Below the pieces are notes generated by a model, which was not told the origin of the DNA, searched no databases, and saw nothing but the letters and a program-made list of their open reading frames with translations. A stretch of DNA of 64,000 nucleotides, taken from NCBI GenBank assembly GCA_003868215.1, contig QWDQ01000017.1:124001-188000 (forward strand), in the 5' to 3' direction. The stretch comes from Pseudophaeomoniella oleicola. Its lineage: Eukaryota > Ascomycota > Eurotiomycetes > Phaeomoniellales > Phaeomoniellaceae. This document shows positions 49,901 to 62,537 of the stretch, in pieces (positions within the stretch are counted from its first letter, which is position 1; every line of letters starts with the position of its first letter). The position numbers and the translations under genes are program-made.

Positions 49901-52900
49901 GAACAGCCTTCGTACAGGTAGATGATGAGCTTTCCCCTTTCTGCCAATGTACGTTGAGCCCTAATGCTTCACTGAGTGACCTCAATCAACGCACTTTCAA
50001 ATCATACGGTGATAGAGAGAGCATGAAGAGCCTGCTTGACGATGCGATCAGTTGGGCTGAGGAGTCCATCGCTCTAGAGAGACCTCCACTAGCGTTGGCA
50101 ACCGTGAAAACACCAGAAGGATCAGCTATACTGCTTAGTCTTTTCCATGGAATCTTTGATGGAGGCTCCCTTGAACTCCTGCTCAAGGATGTGGAGGATG
50201 ATTTCAATCTTCGAGAGCCCACAATAAGACCAGATATAAAGTTAGCGGTTGAGCGACACTTTGGATCGGACCGTCACAGATCTTCTCAGTATTGGTCAGA
50301 ATATCTGACTGGGTATTCGCGAGTAGAATTCCCACATATCAATCCATCACGACCAGAACTGGCCTCATCGAAAGCTCATGTCTTAGAAATTCTGTCAAGC
50401 GTGACGTTAGACGCTCTGCAACGCAAGGCACAAAGCCTTCAGGCCTCTTCTCTTGCTTTGCTGCAGATAGCCTGGTCGTCGCTCCTATTTGACTATACGG
50501 GCTCTCAAGCGGACATATGTTTTGGGAGTGTGATCTCAGATAGATTTGAGAACAGCACAGCGGCATGCCTTGCACCGACATTTGTCACCGTTCCTGTAAG
50601 AGTATCATTTTCGACTGGAGACGCCGAGGGAATTACTCCTTCAGTAGCTCGAGTGGCTTCACAATTAACGGACTCAAATGCCAAAGCCCTCTCGGTCCTA
50701 CATGTACCACTCAGCTCCATCACTGTTAACGGGCAGCTCCCTTATGATACCTTATTCGCATTCCAACGGTTTCCTGAGGCTGGGCAGTCTGATCTTTGGT
50801 CATCTATTGAATATCCACCTATGGACAGTGACTTTGGAGTGATGATTGAGATTTGGCCAATGTCATCAGGGAATATACGCTTCAAAGCCACTTACAAGCA
50901 TACGCACCTTGACGACCTTGCCGCGCACACGATGCTACGACAATTTGATAATATTGTATCCTCTATGATCCATCACTCTGACCTCCCAGTCACGGGAATC
51001 TCAACTAACGTGGAAGACGAGATGCTATCACAGATTCACGCTAAAACCTTCTATGGGAAGCACGACAATAGTTTACTTCACTCAGCGTTCGAGAAGCATG
51101 CGAAACAGACTCCAGAGGCCATGGTTTTGATCTACCAGAGCAATCTGCAACACGGCACTCCAACAATCAACTGGACGTATCGGGACTTAAATGAAAAAGC
51201 CTGCAGACTATCTCAGAAATTGTTACAGCAATTTGGCTCCCTAAGAGGTGCCATAGTGCTGATTTGCATGAAGAAAGTTCCGGAGTTGTATGTCAGTATT
51301 CTTGCATTGCTGAAGCTTGGAGCAGCATGGTGTCCAGTCGATGTAAAATCCCCGTCAACTCGCCAACACGAGATCATGAGAATGGCAGAAGGGAAGATAT
51401 TACTAGTTGCAGGTGAGACATCGAGTTTACCAGCTGCTGCTGTTCCTCCAGAGGTCGTGGTCTTTGATGTCAGCTTGACACAAAGAGGTCTCTATGATGA
51501 AAACAGTGGAGTCGAGCAAAGCCTCATTGTAGACGTTCAGCCTCACGATCGAGCTTACCTCATCTTCACAAGTGGTACGACAGGAAAACCCAAAGGAGTG
51601 CCGATTACGCACGAAGCCGCCGTCACATGCATCGGCTCTCTTGTCGAAACCATCCCTTCAGACGTGAACGGAAAACCCGTTCGATGCCTCCAATTCTCTC
51701 AATATACCTTCGACATTTTTGTCCAAGACCTTTTCTACACTTGGGCAGTTGGCGGAGCTCTTATATCCTCCCCGCAAGAGATAATGTTGCAGTCATTTGC
51801 ACAACTTGCTAACACTCTGGGTGCAACACATGCGCATCTAACCCCAGCATTTTCGGCGACTGTTCCCCGTGAGCGCCTTGAGACACTAAAAGTAGTCACT
51901 ATGATAGGAGAGAAACTCACTCAAAGCGTTGCCGACGACTGGAGTCAGGGATTGGAACTCTACAATACTTATGGACCGGCGGAAACCACAATAGTATCTA
52001 CATACCGTCGGATAGCTGGTCCTTCCGATCCATACAAAAGTTATAATATTGGACTACCTTTACGATCCATCGGTACTTACGTCCTGAGAGACGGCCAATT
52101 GCTTCTGAAGAATGGGATTGGGGAGCTTGCAATCGCTGGAGACCAGCTTTCGCCCGGATATTGGAACAATCCCAGCATATCTGCTTCAAAATTCGTGTGG
52201 AATGATCGACTTGGACAAATACTATACCTCACTGGAGATATTGTGAGGATGTACTATGACGGTTCCATTGAATTTATCGGGCGGAACGACGACCTCGTAA
52301 AGCTGGGTGGTATCAGAGTCGAATTGAGCGAGATTTCCTTCTCGCTGCGAAATTTCGATCCAGCTGTTGATGGAGTTGAGGTCTTGCAGTGCGAGATGAT
52401 TGATGGCGCTAAAAAACTGGTTGTTGCGTTCGTGGCGTGCTCTCAATTGCCCAATCATGGGGATCAACAGCAAGTGGCAATCGTGTCAAAGGAAGCCGCA
52501 GAAATTGCAAGGCACGGCATGGAGCACGCACTTTCTGTTTTGCCTGAATACATGATCCCTGCTGCCTTCATAGTAGTAAATGCAATTCCTCGTACAGCAT
52601 CTGCCAAGGTAGACAGGAAAGCTCTCGCAACGATCTTCCGCGAGGTTGACCTTACGACATGGGAAGCCATGATACAAGGGAACGAAGCTGAAGCACTGCA
52701 GGATTACAGATCGTGGACAAACCAACACGTTTCTGTTCTCAAAGCTGTGTCACAAATTTCAGGCTTGCCTGTGAGCGCCTTTCGCCCAAAGAGCACCCTA
52801 GCTGGAATTGGTGTCGATTCGATCGGAGCAATCAGGCTTACGCAAAAGCTTAGGGGTCTACACCTTGATCTGTCCGTCCTGGATGTGTTGAATTGTCGCA

Positions 52901-55900
52901 ATCTGATTGAGCTCACCTCCCTCGCAACCTCCAGCCACGAAGACGACCGAAAAGGTTTCCAGGTGCTGGAACAGTTTAACCGCCAATGGCATGCTATCGT
53001 AGCAGAACATCTCTCATGTAATGGGGTCATGGTCCTTCCGACTACTGTCCTGCAGGAGAGTCTCCTCAGTGAGACTGTCCAGAACCATCAAATGTATTGG
53101 AGTAATCACTTCTTCAAACTCCGTGAGGAAGTGGATTTGCGCACGTTGAGAGAGGCATGGTCAAGACTTGCATCGAACACAGATGCTCTACGAGTGGGAT
53201 TCATTCCAAAAGCCATCTTTTCACAATTGTCATCAGTGGCTACTGAGGACGAATCTCCGTTTATACAAATCGTTTATCCTGAAGTCGAGATAGACTGGTG
53301 CGTACGAAGTATTCAGGGAGAATACTTACAGGTCGCTGCGGAGAAACGTGCGAGGGAGATTGCGGAAAAGCAACAGAAATCTATGTTCAGTGGACCTCTG
53401 TGGGCGGTGTCTGTCTTCCAAGATATCTCTGGGGTTACAATGATGTTCACCGTTCACCACACAATCTATGATGGTCCGTCATTGGACTTGCTCGCCCAGA
53501 ATCTTCTGTTCGCCTACGACGACTTATGTCCTGTATCTTCGGGGCTGAGTTGGGCGGAAGCACTTTTACGTACCTGTCTCACTTCGGACAAAGAAGCCTC
53601 ACATGCTTTCTGGCAAAATGCGTTAGAGGATTTCTCTCCTGAGGGAACGCTCGGCTCTGCTCTTCAGCCCAAGGACACGGCAGGAGAAAACCCCCACCAT
53701 CGGACGCTCAGCCGCCGTATGAGCTTAACGTATGAAACTGCGCGCACATCAGCGGCGCAAATCGGGGCCATTTCCGTCGCTTCCATTATTCGAGTAGCAT
53801 GGGGAGCAGTACTGGCAGAGCTCATGGAAACATCTGATGTTTTGTTTGCAGAGGTCATGTCCGATCGTATTGTGGACAGTTCTCTTGAACGTACGATCGG
53901 ACCGCTGATATCTGTGGTACCCGTACCGTTCAAGATGGCTCTCACAGCAAGAGAAGCAATTGATAGGCAGGATACAATATCCAAGGGAGCGAAAGAACAC
54001 AGATGGATTCGGCCGGGGAAGTTACGCTCAATGTTGAGTTTGCCTGCTGGACAGATGTTGTATCCAGCCATGTTTACTTTTCACTACCAGAACGACGATG
54101 AGCAGCAACCATCACATCTATGGGAGAAAGAGGATGATATCCTGGAGCTTTCCGTAGAGCATGCTGCTGCTTTGAACATTTGGCAAGACTCAAATGAACA
54201 TTTATTGCTCGAGTTATCCATCGAGGACAGGCTTCTAAGCCATGACATGCAGTTGCTTCTGTTACAGCATCTCGATGCCTTGACCACAGCAATATTCGAG
54301 AACCCTGACAGCAATATGACGAGCTTGACCAAGCTTTTCCCACGTGATCTGATATCTTGCAGCCGTCCTCGTGAAGATACTCAAGCGCCATCTGATAAGC
54401 ATCCCACTTACTGGATTGACCACTGGGCAGCTACACATCCTGATTGGGTCGCCACTGAGATCGCAAGGCGAATAACACTACAAGAGGTGCAGACGGAGAC
54501 ATGGACTTATGCTGAGCTCAACTGTCAAGCAAACAAAGTTGCCAACTATATTGACAGTAAAGGTCTGAAAAGATCCACAATTGCGTTATGCATGGGGCGT
54601 ACTCTTCTCGCGTACGCTATTATTCTTGGTATCATGAAATCCGGAAACACATATGTGCCAATTGACGAAACCTTCCCCAATGAACGCAAAGAGTTCATGA
54701 CAAGTGATGCGGAAGTTGCCGTCTGCTTCACCGATTCTGTACACTTCGAGGGCGTGAGGACTGACGTCTCTTGCGAGATCATCGACATCGAGGACCACTT
54801 CTTTTTAGAGACACTTCAAGCTATGTCCAATTCATACACCCCTTCGAAGGATGGGCTCGACGACGATTGTTACATTCTGTATACATCGGGATCGACCGGG
54901 AAACCTAAGGGTGTGCTGGTGACTTTTCGAAACCTCAGTTCCTTCATGGAAGCCCAGTCCGAGTTCATCTGCGATGAAGTCCCTCAAACGCTGGAGCTGG
55001 GAGGCGAAGGAAAATACCTCGGATTAGCTAGTCGTGCGTTTGATGTGCACATCGGGGAGATGTTCCTTGCATGGCGACATGGCTTGGCCGCCGTTTCTGC
55101 CCCAAAATCGATGCTGTTAGACGACCTAGGACTTGCACTCACACGACTAAGGATCACGCATTCCAGTTTTGTGCCGTCTCTGCTTGATCAAACCGGTCTT
55201 ACTCCTGACGATGCGCCAATGCTTGTGTTCCTCGGTGTTGGCGGGGAGAAAATGTCTGCAAAAACAAAGAAGCTCTGGGCGGGCCATGATCGAGTGAGGC
55301 TCATCAACGCTTATGGGCCTACCGAGGCAACAATTGGTTGCTGCTCAGGACGTCTTCTGCCACAAACGGACATGAAGAATATCGGTCGACCTCTTGGCGA
55401 TTCTATTGCACATATTTTAGTTCCAGGAACAGATGACTACGTGAAAAGAGGGATGCCTGGAGAACTTTGTTTTTCGGGAAGTCTTGTGGCAAAAGGATAT
55501 CTCAAACGTCCCGATGCAAAAGGGTTCGTCGAGAATTTTGATGGCAAGAGGCTGTATAGGACCGGTGATATCGTTCGTCTGATGCCCGATGATTCAATCG
55601 AATATCTTGGCCGCAAAGATGGCCAGGTCAAGATCCGTGGCCAACGCGTTGAGTTGGGCGAAGTCTCGGAAGGGGTCCGGGTTTGCTCTCCTCAGCCCCT
55701 CTCTGTTGCTTCCATGATTCTCAAACATCCAGACCTATCAAGATCTCAGCTTGTCGCCTTCATTTCGAACTCAAGCTTAGCCCAGATGAAGAGCTCAAAG
55801 AATCCTGAGATTCTATCAAACATCCAAGAAGTTATCGATATTGATCTTCGTTCCGAATGCCAAAAGGTCCTCCCCGTCTACATGGTACCGGATGTGGTCG

Positions 55901-58900
55901 TCCCTCTCTCCTATCTCCCTCTCGCAGCGACTTCAGGGAAGACAGATGAAAAGCTGCTTGCTAAGATATTTTCCTCGACGCCATTGGCGAAACTGCTTCC
56001 ATCCATAGAGCGGAACTCCGTTGAGCAAAGGCCGCCTCCCAGGGCCATGACCAGGGCTGAAAAGAATATCTACAATTTGATCAAAGAAGTCATTCCCAAG
56101 GGCCCAGAAAGCGTCGATCCGGACGTGACGGTGTTTGAGCTTGGCGTAGACAGTCTTTCAGCAATAAGCATCTTCTCAAAGATGAGAATGCTAGGATATT
56201 CATGCCATGTTGCCATGATCTTGCAAAACCCCTCAATTAAGGGACTTGCTAGGCTACCCAAGGGTCACATCGACCAGGATCCAAGGCGATTGGCCAATGC
56301 TAAGAAGGAACTCGAGGCGTTACACGGGAAAGTATTATCGTCGGGCTCCTTGGACATTCCTGCTCAGTCTATCTTCATCGCTAGGCCTTGCCTCCCCTCA
56401 CAAGAAGTCATTGTGGCACGGTCTCTACAGGATCAGGAAGGAGGCTTCTACGTTAATCATATCCTCCTGGAGTTAGAGAAAGGCGTAGATATCGATTCTC
56501 TGAAAGAAGCTTGGAGACAGTTGTTCATTTCTCGGGAGATTCTTCGGACTTGCTTTTCTCCTTTTGAGACAGGCATTGTACAACTCGTCCTCAGATGTTC
56601 GCCGGAAAATCTGCCGTGGAAACAATTGGACCGTAACCAACAGCTTTCCCCAGGTAGTTTAGAACAATTACAAGCCGGTATAGCCGCAGATATCTGCTCA
56701 CATCTGACGCAACTGCCGCCTTTCAGGCTTACTCTGTGGAATAATAGCGATTCCGGCAAGTGGATGTTCCAGATCTCCATTCACCACAGTCTGTACGACG
56801 GATTGTCGCTATCGATGCTATTTGACGACCTGTTGTCCATTTACACTGGTCGTGGTCTTACCGAAAGACAAAGCATTCAATCTATGGTCGATTTCATAGC
56901 TGCTCAGGATCTAGAACAAGCTAAAGAGTATTGGACAGACATGCTCAACAATTGGGAAACGACATCGCTGTTCGGTGACGACCAACCCAGACAAGATGCT
57001 ATGACTACTATGGAGAAAACACTCGCTATGTCCGCTTCCACTCTCCAAGAAGGAGCTTCAAAAATGGGCTTGACGCTTGCAGCGTTCCTTCAAGGCATTT
57101 TCAGCCTTGCTCTAGCTCAATTACAAGGCTTTGATGATCTTGTTATTGGCGTTGTTTTATCCGGTCGCTCAGTCTCATTAGCAGGAGCCGACTCCATCAT
57201 GGCACCCTGTATCGCTACCATTCCTCAACGAGTAACCTTCAAGGACCATGGGATGACCGCCTCTGCCCATCTAACTAACTTCCAAAGGACACTGAATTCA
57301 TCGTTAGAGTATCAACATATATCTCCTAGGGACATTCAGAGATGGGTACGAGCAAGTCGCCCACTGTACGACTGCCTTTGCTCTTTTTCCCCTCGGGTGC
57401 AACCGACGAGTTTGGACGCCCCGTGGAAGCAGATCAGCAACGATATCACAGTTGACTACAACCTCGCCGTTGAATTCGAGTCCGACTTGGACCAGGATTA
57501 CTTGATAGCCCGTGCTGGTATAAAGCAGGCATATGATGGGCGCAGAAAGCTAGATCTTCTTCTTGAGAATATCGAGACAATCGCTACGGCAATCATCAAA
57601 GGGAATGATATCCCCATTAGCAGCCTAGGACTGAGTCCGGCGAATCTGCACCAGGCGTCTCTCGAAACGCAAGTCTGGAATGAAGACGACTGGTCGGAAG
57701 ATGAGGTTGCGCTAAAGAAAGCTATAGGGGCCTTCTGTGACGTCCCTACCTCACAGATCCAAAAGAGCACTCTCTTCATTCAGCTTGGAATAGATTCCGT
57801 CACAGTCATCAGGCTGGCTAAGAAGCTCAGAGAGCAGGGCACACAGGTCTCGTCTTCGGACCTGCTACGGCACAATTGCATTGGGGCTTTATCTGCTCAT
57901 CTTGCTGCACGATCGGAAACGGGTCCACTTCCAAGACAAGCCAGAGCTTTGGACGCAGAAGCTGTTCGTATCAAGCTAAGAGAGAAAACCTCGTCTCACG
58001 AGAAAATCGAAGATTGGCGATTCTTCCCTTGTACTCCTCTCCAGACTGGGATGATCCTCCAAACCCTTGCATCATCGGATGGCAAGCTCTATGTCCATCA
58101 CCATGCGTTCCAGCTCCAGCCTGAAATTGACTTGGAGAAGCTTAGAGCCGCTTGGACGAATGTCATTGCTACTGACGATATTCTCAGGACATCGTTCCAC
58201 GACATTGGGGATACCAAATTCCGAATGATAGGTGTTGTCCATGCAAGTTACACAGAGGTGACTTGGAACGAAAGATATGTCGATGATCTGAGTCAGGGGT
58301 TGAGAAATGTTGCCTCAGAATGCGTTTTCACGAAAGAGAGGGACTTCGAGAAACCCCCGCACCAAGTGAGCATACTACAGACCGAGTCTAAAACGCTCTT
58401 AGTTATTTCGATCCACCACAGCCTCTACGACGGGATGTCTCTGCAGATGATGATGCGACAATTCCATGCCGCATATCTTCAACTTAGCCAGACCTCTGTA
58501 TCATCATTTGTAGAGGCAGCCAATGCTATTGCTGAGAGACAGGTATCATCAGTCAACTTCTGGACAGAGAGTATCAAAGATTATAAGAGCATTGAACTTC
58601 CAACGGATGAGTCAGGGGAAATGGGTACATTCTACTTGGAAGAAACACCACTTACTTTGGAGCCGGCCAGTCTTGATGAGAGTTGTCGGAACAAAGGCAT
58701 CGCTCTACAAGAAGCGTGTCTCTTCGCTTTTGGCAAAGCATTGTGTTGCTTGGTCGGTCGTAGAGACATTTGCTTTGGTCACGTGGTTCATGGCAGAAAC
58801 ATCACAGTAAATGATGACCGGGACATAATTGGCCCAATGTTCAACGCCGTGCCTTTCCGCATCCGCCTCGATGATACTGTTAGCACGAATCAGAACGAAG

Positions 58901-61071
58901 TCCAGCGGATCCGAAAAGTCATTTCTTCATCACTTGACTACCAGCACGCCTCTTTGGCCGCAATTCAGAAAGAATGGCGTGTTGCAAACCACGACTCAGT
59001 GGCACCATTGATCGATAGTCTGTTTACATTCCAGAAGATTGATGAACAAACCAATCCCGATGCCGATATTCTATGGAAGCCATGGGTATCAGATGACGTC
59101 TCACGTCCCTCGGAGTACCGGCTGAACTTCGAAGTCGAACAGAACGATAACTGTATCACCGCACGTGCCTACTCCGATATTGGGAAAGCGTCGACAAGGG
59201 AGCTTCTTAATCGCTTTGTCCAAGGTGTGCATGACATACTCGACAATCCTCGGCGCTTTGCCGCTGCCATTCCCACTGGCTTGCGAGACTTGCCATTGGA
59301 AGTAGCAAGTAACCCCATTACAGACGGGACCCAAGCTCATGTATCAAAAGATACCCGCCATTATGGCATCATCCGAGATGCTTTAGCAGAAGTAGCAGGC
59401 GTCCCAGCTTCAACGATCACTGCAACGACTACTACCTACTCGCTCGGGTTGGATTCAATTGCCGCCATTCAAATTGCTTCAAAATGCAGGCGCGGCGGAA
59501 TCCAGCTGGGTCTTACAGACATTATCAGAGGTGTCACTCTGGCCAAAATATGCGAACTAGCTATCAAGAGAGATGGTGATAATCAAATGGAGCAAGTGGT
59601 CGATACCGAAACAACTTCCATAACCCCTGAAGTGAGGTCAGCCGCACTCAGCCGCCTTCATATATCCGAGGACCTTGTTGCAGACGTCCTTCCTTGTCTT
59701 GCCGGCCAGGACTACCACCTTTCTGCCTGGTTACAATCTGGAAGAACGCTGTACGAGCCTGTATGGACGTATAAAGCCCGCGAAAAGCTCAACCCAGATA
59801 AGCTCAAAGATGCTTGGCAAGTGTTGCAGCAACGACACGAAATCCTCAGAACAACTTTTGTCAGTCTCGAAGCAGGAGAAGCAATCCAGGTAATCCTTAA
59901 AGAGCCTGCAAGTGCCGATAGGACGATGATCATCCAACAGTGTCAAGAAAACACCAAAGAAAGTGCGAAGGCTCAAGCGAGAAAAGATGCATTCTCACCA
60001 TCAGACTTCTTTTCCCCTCCAATCCGCTTGCGCTTAGTGCAAGCTCGTGATGGAGATGTTGTGCAAATTCTGCTTAACCATTCGCTTTACGATGCCTGGA
60101 CGATGCCACGCATGGTCACAGAACTGTCCTCTCTCTATTCGTCAATGGAGCTCGGACCAACCAGACAGTTTTCCAGCTTTGCCCGCCATATGACCAGACG
60201 CCTCTCCTCCTTGAATGAGAAAGAGTTTTGGGGCAACAATTACAAGAGTTTCGACTCTACTCTGATTCCATCTGCGAAGCCGTATTCGACCTCAGTACCA
60301 TCATCTCAAGAGCAAACATTCATATTCACGAAGTCCAGAAGAGTCACTGCCCAAGCCCTTGAACAACTCTGTCGTAGCAAGGAACTGAGCATCAATCAAA
60401 TCCTCCTACTCGCATTCGGTCGCGTCCTCGCAAAGAACACAGGAGCCGGCAGCCCACTGTTCGGTCTCTTCCAATTTGGCCGTACAGACAACTTCGAGGA
60501 CATCGAGGATGTTTCCGGTCCATGCGTCAACGTGCTGCCGTTTGGTATCCACAACATCAACGACTCCGGCACAGAGCCCCTCTTACGTCAGATCCACGAG
60601 AATCTACAATCTATTCAACCCTTCGAGCAAAGCCGATTACGCCACATCGCAAAATGGATCAGTAACAACAACAGCAACAGCAACAGCAACAGTAACCCCG
60701 CCACGCCAACCCAACTCCCCTTCAACGCCTACATAAACGTCCTCTGGAACAAAAGCCTCCTCCGAGGCGGCGGCTCCGAGAACTCCTCCACCTCAACCTC
60801 CTCTCCTCCCCTCCTAACCCCCCTCCCCATCGGCGTCCCGACGGACTTCTCATCCCCTCTCCCCCTCCCCGGCCCCACCGCCATCGACACCCTCGACCAC
60901 TCCTTCCTACCCCCCCACAATCTATACGTCGATGTGGGCCCGGATTGGGAAGACGACTGTATCGTGTTCGGCGTCAGGTGTGATCGGGACATGATGGATG
61001 AGCCGCGCGTCGTGAGGGAGGTTGTGGATGAGTTTGAGAAGGAGATTTTGAGATGCGTTGGAGATGTTTGA
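46915..61071 (+). CDS. sidC: Ferrichrome-type siderophore nonribosomal peptide synthetase (SidC/NPS2 class)
   Basis: This megasynthetase should assemble a cyclic hexapeptide from small amino acids and three N5-acyl-N5-hydroxyornithines. Exon 1 is 46915-47355 and exon 2 is 47407-61071, one 13.7 kb exon; total about 4,701 residues. After a degenerate N-terminus come A1 (226-775), T1, C1 (909-1340), A2 (1369-1889), T2, C2 (2012-2459), A3 (2479-3004), T3, C3 (3135-3545), T4, C4 (3682-4102), T5 and C5 (4229-4695): the A-T-C x3, T-C x2 order of SidC. All three A domains keep SGS/TTGKPKG and the A10 lysine (SGKVDRK, SAKVDRK, SGKTDEK). All T domains have the DS serine (GVDSL, GVDSI, GVDSL, GIDSV, GLDSI). 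C2-C4 have full HHxxxDG; C1 reads FHGIFDG and C5 NHSLYDAW. An (Asn-Ser)n tract lies at 60664-60697. The first donor (GTTGGA) is weak; a donor at 47377 would leave only 30 nt. Confidence 0.93.
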
Positions 61072-61435
61072 AAGGGGAAGGAGAAGAGGGGGAAAATGGT
61101 GAAATATATGGCCTTTTTCTCTTTTTTTCCCTTAAATCAAGGGTCTCTTGTTTCGTTTCGTTGAAAGGGAAAAAAGGAAAAAGCGAAGAATGTCTGTTTG
61201 AATCTTTTCTGTTATTTGTTTTAAATCAGTTATTATCATGGGAACTTGGAGTGAAGGTTCTTGGTTTCTAGTGTTTGTTTCGTTCTCTTCTCATTGTGTT
61301 AGGTATACAGAACAGTCCTTGAATAATATAAGTTCCTTTGGTCGAAAATGTAAACTCTCCTTCCTACTTACCTCTATCTACCTATCTTGCCTCTTCACTT
61401 CCGTTCCCTCTCCGAAAAACTACCTCTCTGTTTGG
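61072..61435. other. Tail-to-tail region between NRPS and SDHC
   Basis: 364 bp between convergent genes at the right border of the siderophore genes. It is T-rich and without a recognisable gene or site. Confidence 0.5.
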
Positions 61436-62187
61436 CTACCACATAACCAACACCACAGTCCCAACAAAACTCACCCCCACAACCCCCCAACTCAACGCAT
61501 CCACCACCTTTTTATTCTCCAACCCTCTTCCCAGATCCCAAATGAAAAGCTGCCGAGCGCCATTAACAGCGTGAAACGCAAAAGGAAAGGCCATGAAGAA
61601 TTTCGTGGCGGCTTTTGTGGCGGTGGGGAGTTCGGAGTACCAGGCTATGATGCTGGAGGTGTCGAGGTGCCACCCAAACAAAGGGGGTATGGTGAGGTAG
61701 GCGATGCTGAAGATGTATAAGGGGGCGGCGAGGAGGATGCCGGTGTTGCGTTGGAGGGCGCTGCAGTAGGTGTTGATGGACCATTTGTGGATGGTGAGGT
61801 GTGGACTGATGGGACGGTTGCGGCGCTGAGAGGCAAGGATTTGATGCTGATCCGAGGGTTTACAGTCATTGGAGGGTTGGAGACTGGGACGGCCGGAAGT
61901 ATACGTTCTGGAGATTTGGTAAAGGTCGAAGTGGACGTAGTTGCTGGGCACCAAGTAAGACCACTGCCACGTAACAGTCTCAACAAGTCTTACCTGGAAT
62001 ACATATCCCGTCTCAGTACGGTCATGACTTGGGGAGTGCTCGATGTGAGGGGCAGTTTCTGCGAGCCGACATGGTGCAGTATTGCTGAAGAACAGAACGG
62101 GACTGATAAAAACTGGTGAGGTACAGTAATCCTACCGAACTTTGGCTGGCTCTTCCGCAGTGGCCATAACATCGTACTTGTAATCAT
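61436..62187 (-). CDS. sdhC: Succinate dehydrogenase cytochrome b subunit (SDHC/Sdh3), divergent paralog-like form
   Basis: SDHC anchors complex II in the inner mitochondrial membrane and forms part of the ubiquinone and haem sites. Exons 61994-62187 and 61436-61907 (86-nt intron) give 221 residues. A basic N-terminus (MLWPLRKSQPKFGRITVPHQ) fits a mitochondrial presequence. The core starts QRRNRPISPHLTIHK and has three helices; the haem ligand position is kept in FHAVNGAR. Set against the fungal block SPHLSIYRPQITWYGSSLNR, the protein reads SPHLTIHKWSINTYCSALQR: Ser83 and Arg87 (Zymoseptoria numbering) are kept, while Thr79, Trp80 and Asn86 become Asn, Thr and Gln. His152 becomes Gln (NGARQL). 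This suggests an alternative SDHC rather than the standard subunit. The start is the least certain part. Confidence 0.83.
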
Positions 62188-62537
62188 GCTGCTGATGAGA
62201 AGATGAGAAAGCAGATCTACCTAGCGTGGACGGATTTATCAACTTGGAATGAGGTATGGTATCTGCAGTCTCTCTTTTCCAATGAAATCCTCGCGAAGTA
62301 TGTCTCTTAGGAGAGAATTAAAGCAAGACAGTGTGGTAAATGGGGTAGAGACGCTGACAAGCTTGTCCATAGCCCTTCATCATCGTGAAGTATTTCTGAT
62401 TGGTCGAGATAAACGCTTGGCGTCGGTGTATCGGAAGATAAGAAAGTTCCGCACCCCGACATTCAACGTAGCGGTACTACAATCGCCATGTCCCTAGCCA
62501 TATAGGTGATTTAAGGACGCTCTCACCGAGTACTAGA
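62188..62537. promoter_or_regulatory. Bidirectional promoter, SDHC paralog / Zn2Cys6 regulator
   Basis: 350 bp lie between two divergent starts. No ATCWGATAA is present and no clear operator was recognised. A shared promoter of this size makes joint control possible. Confidence 0.5.

Noticed and set aside
47513-60992. Many minus-strand and alternate-frame ORFs across the NRPS
   Set aside because: They overlap a 13.7 kb open frame with continuous domain similarity and have no family similarity of their own.
61238-61720. Plus-strand ORF of 160 residues over the SDHC gene
   Set aside because: It is antisense to a recognisable SDHC and has low-complexity content.
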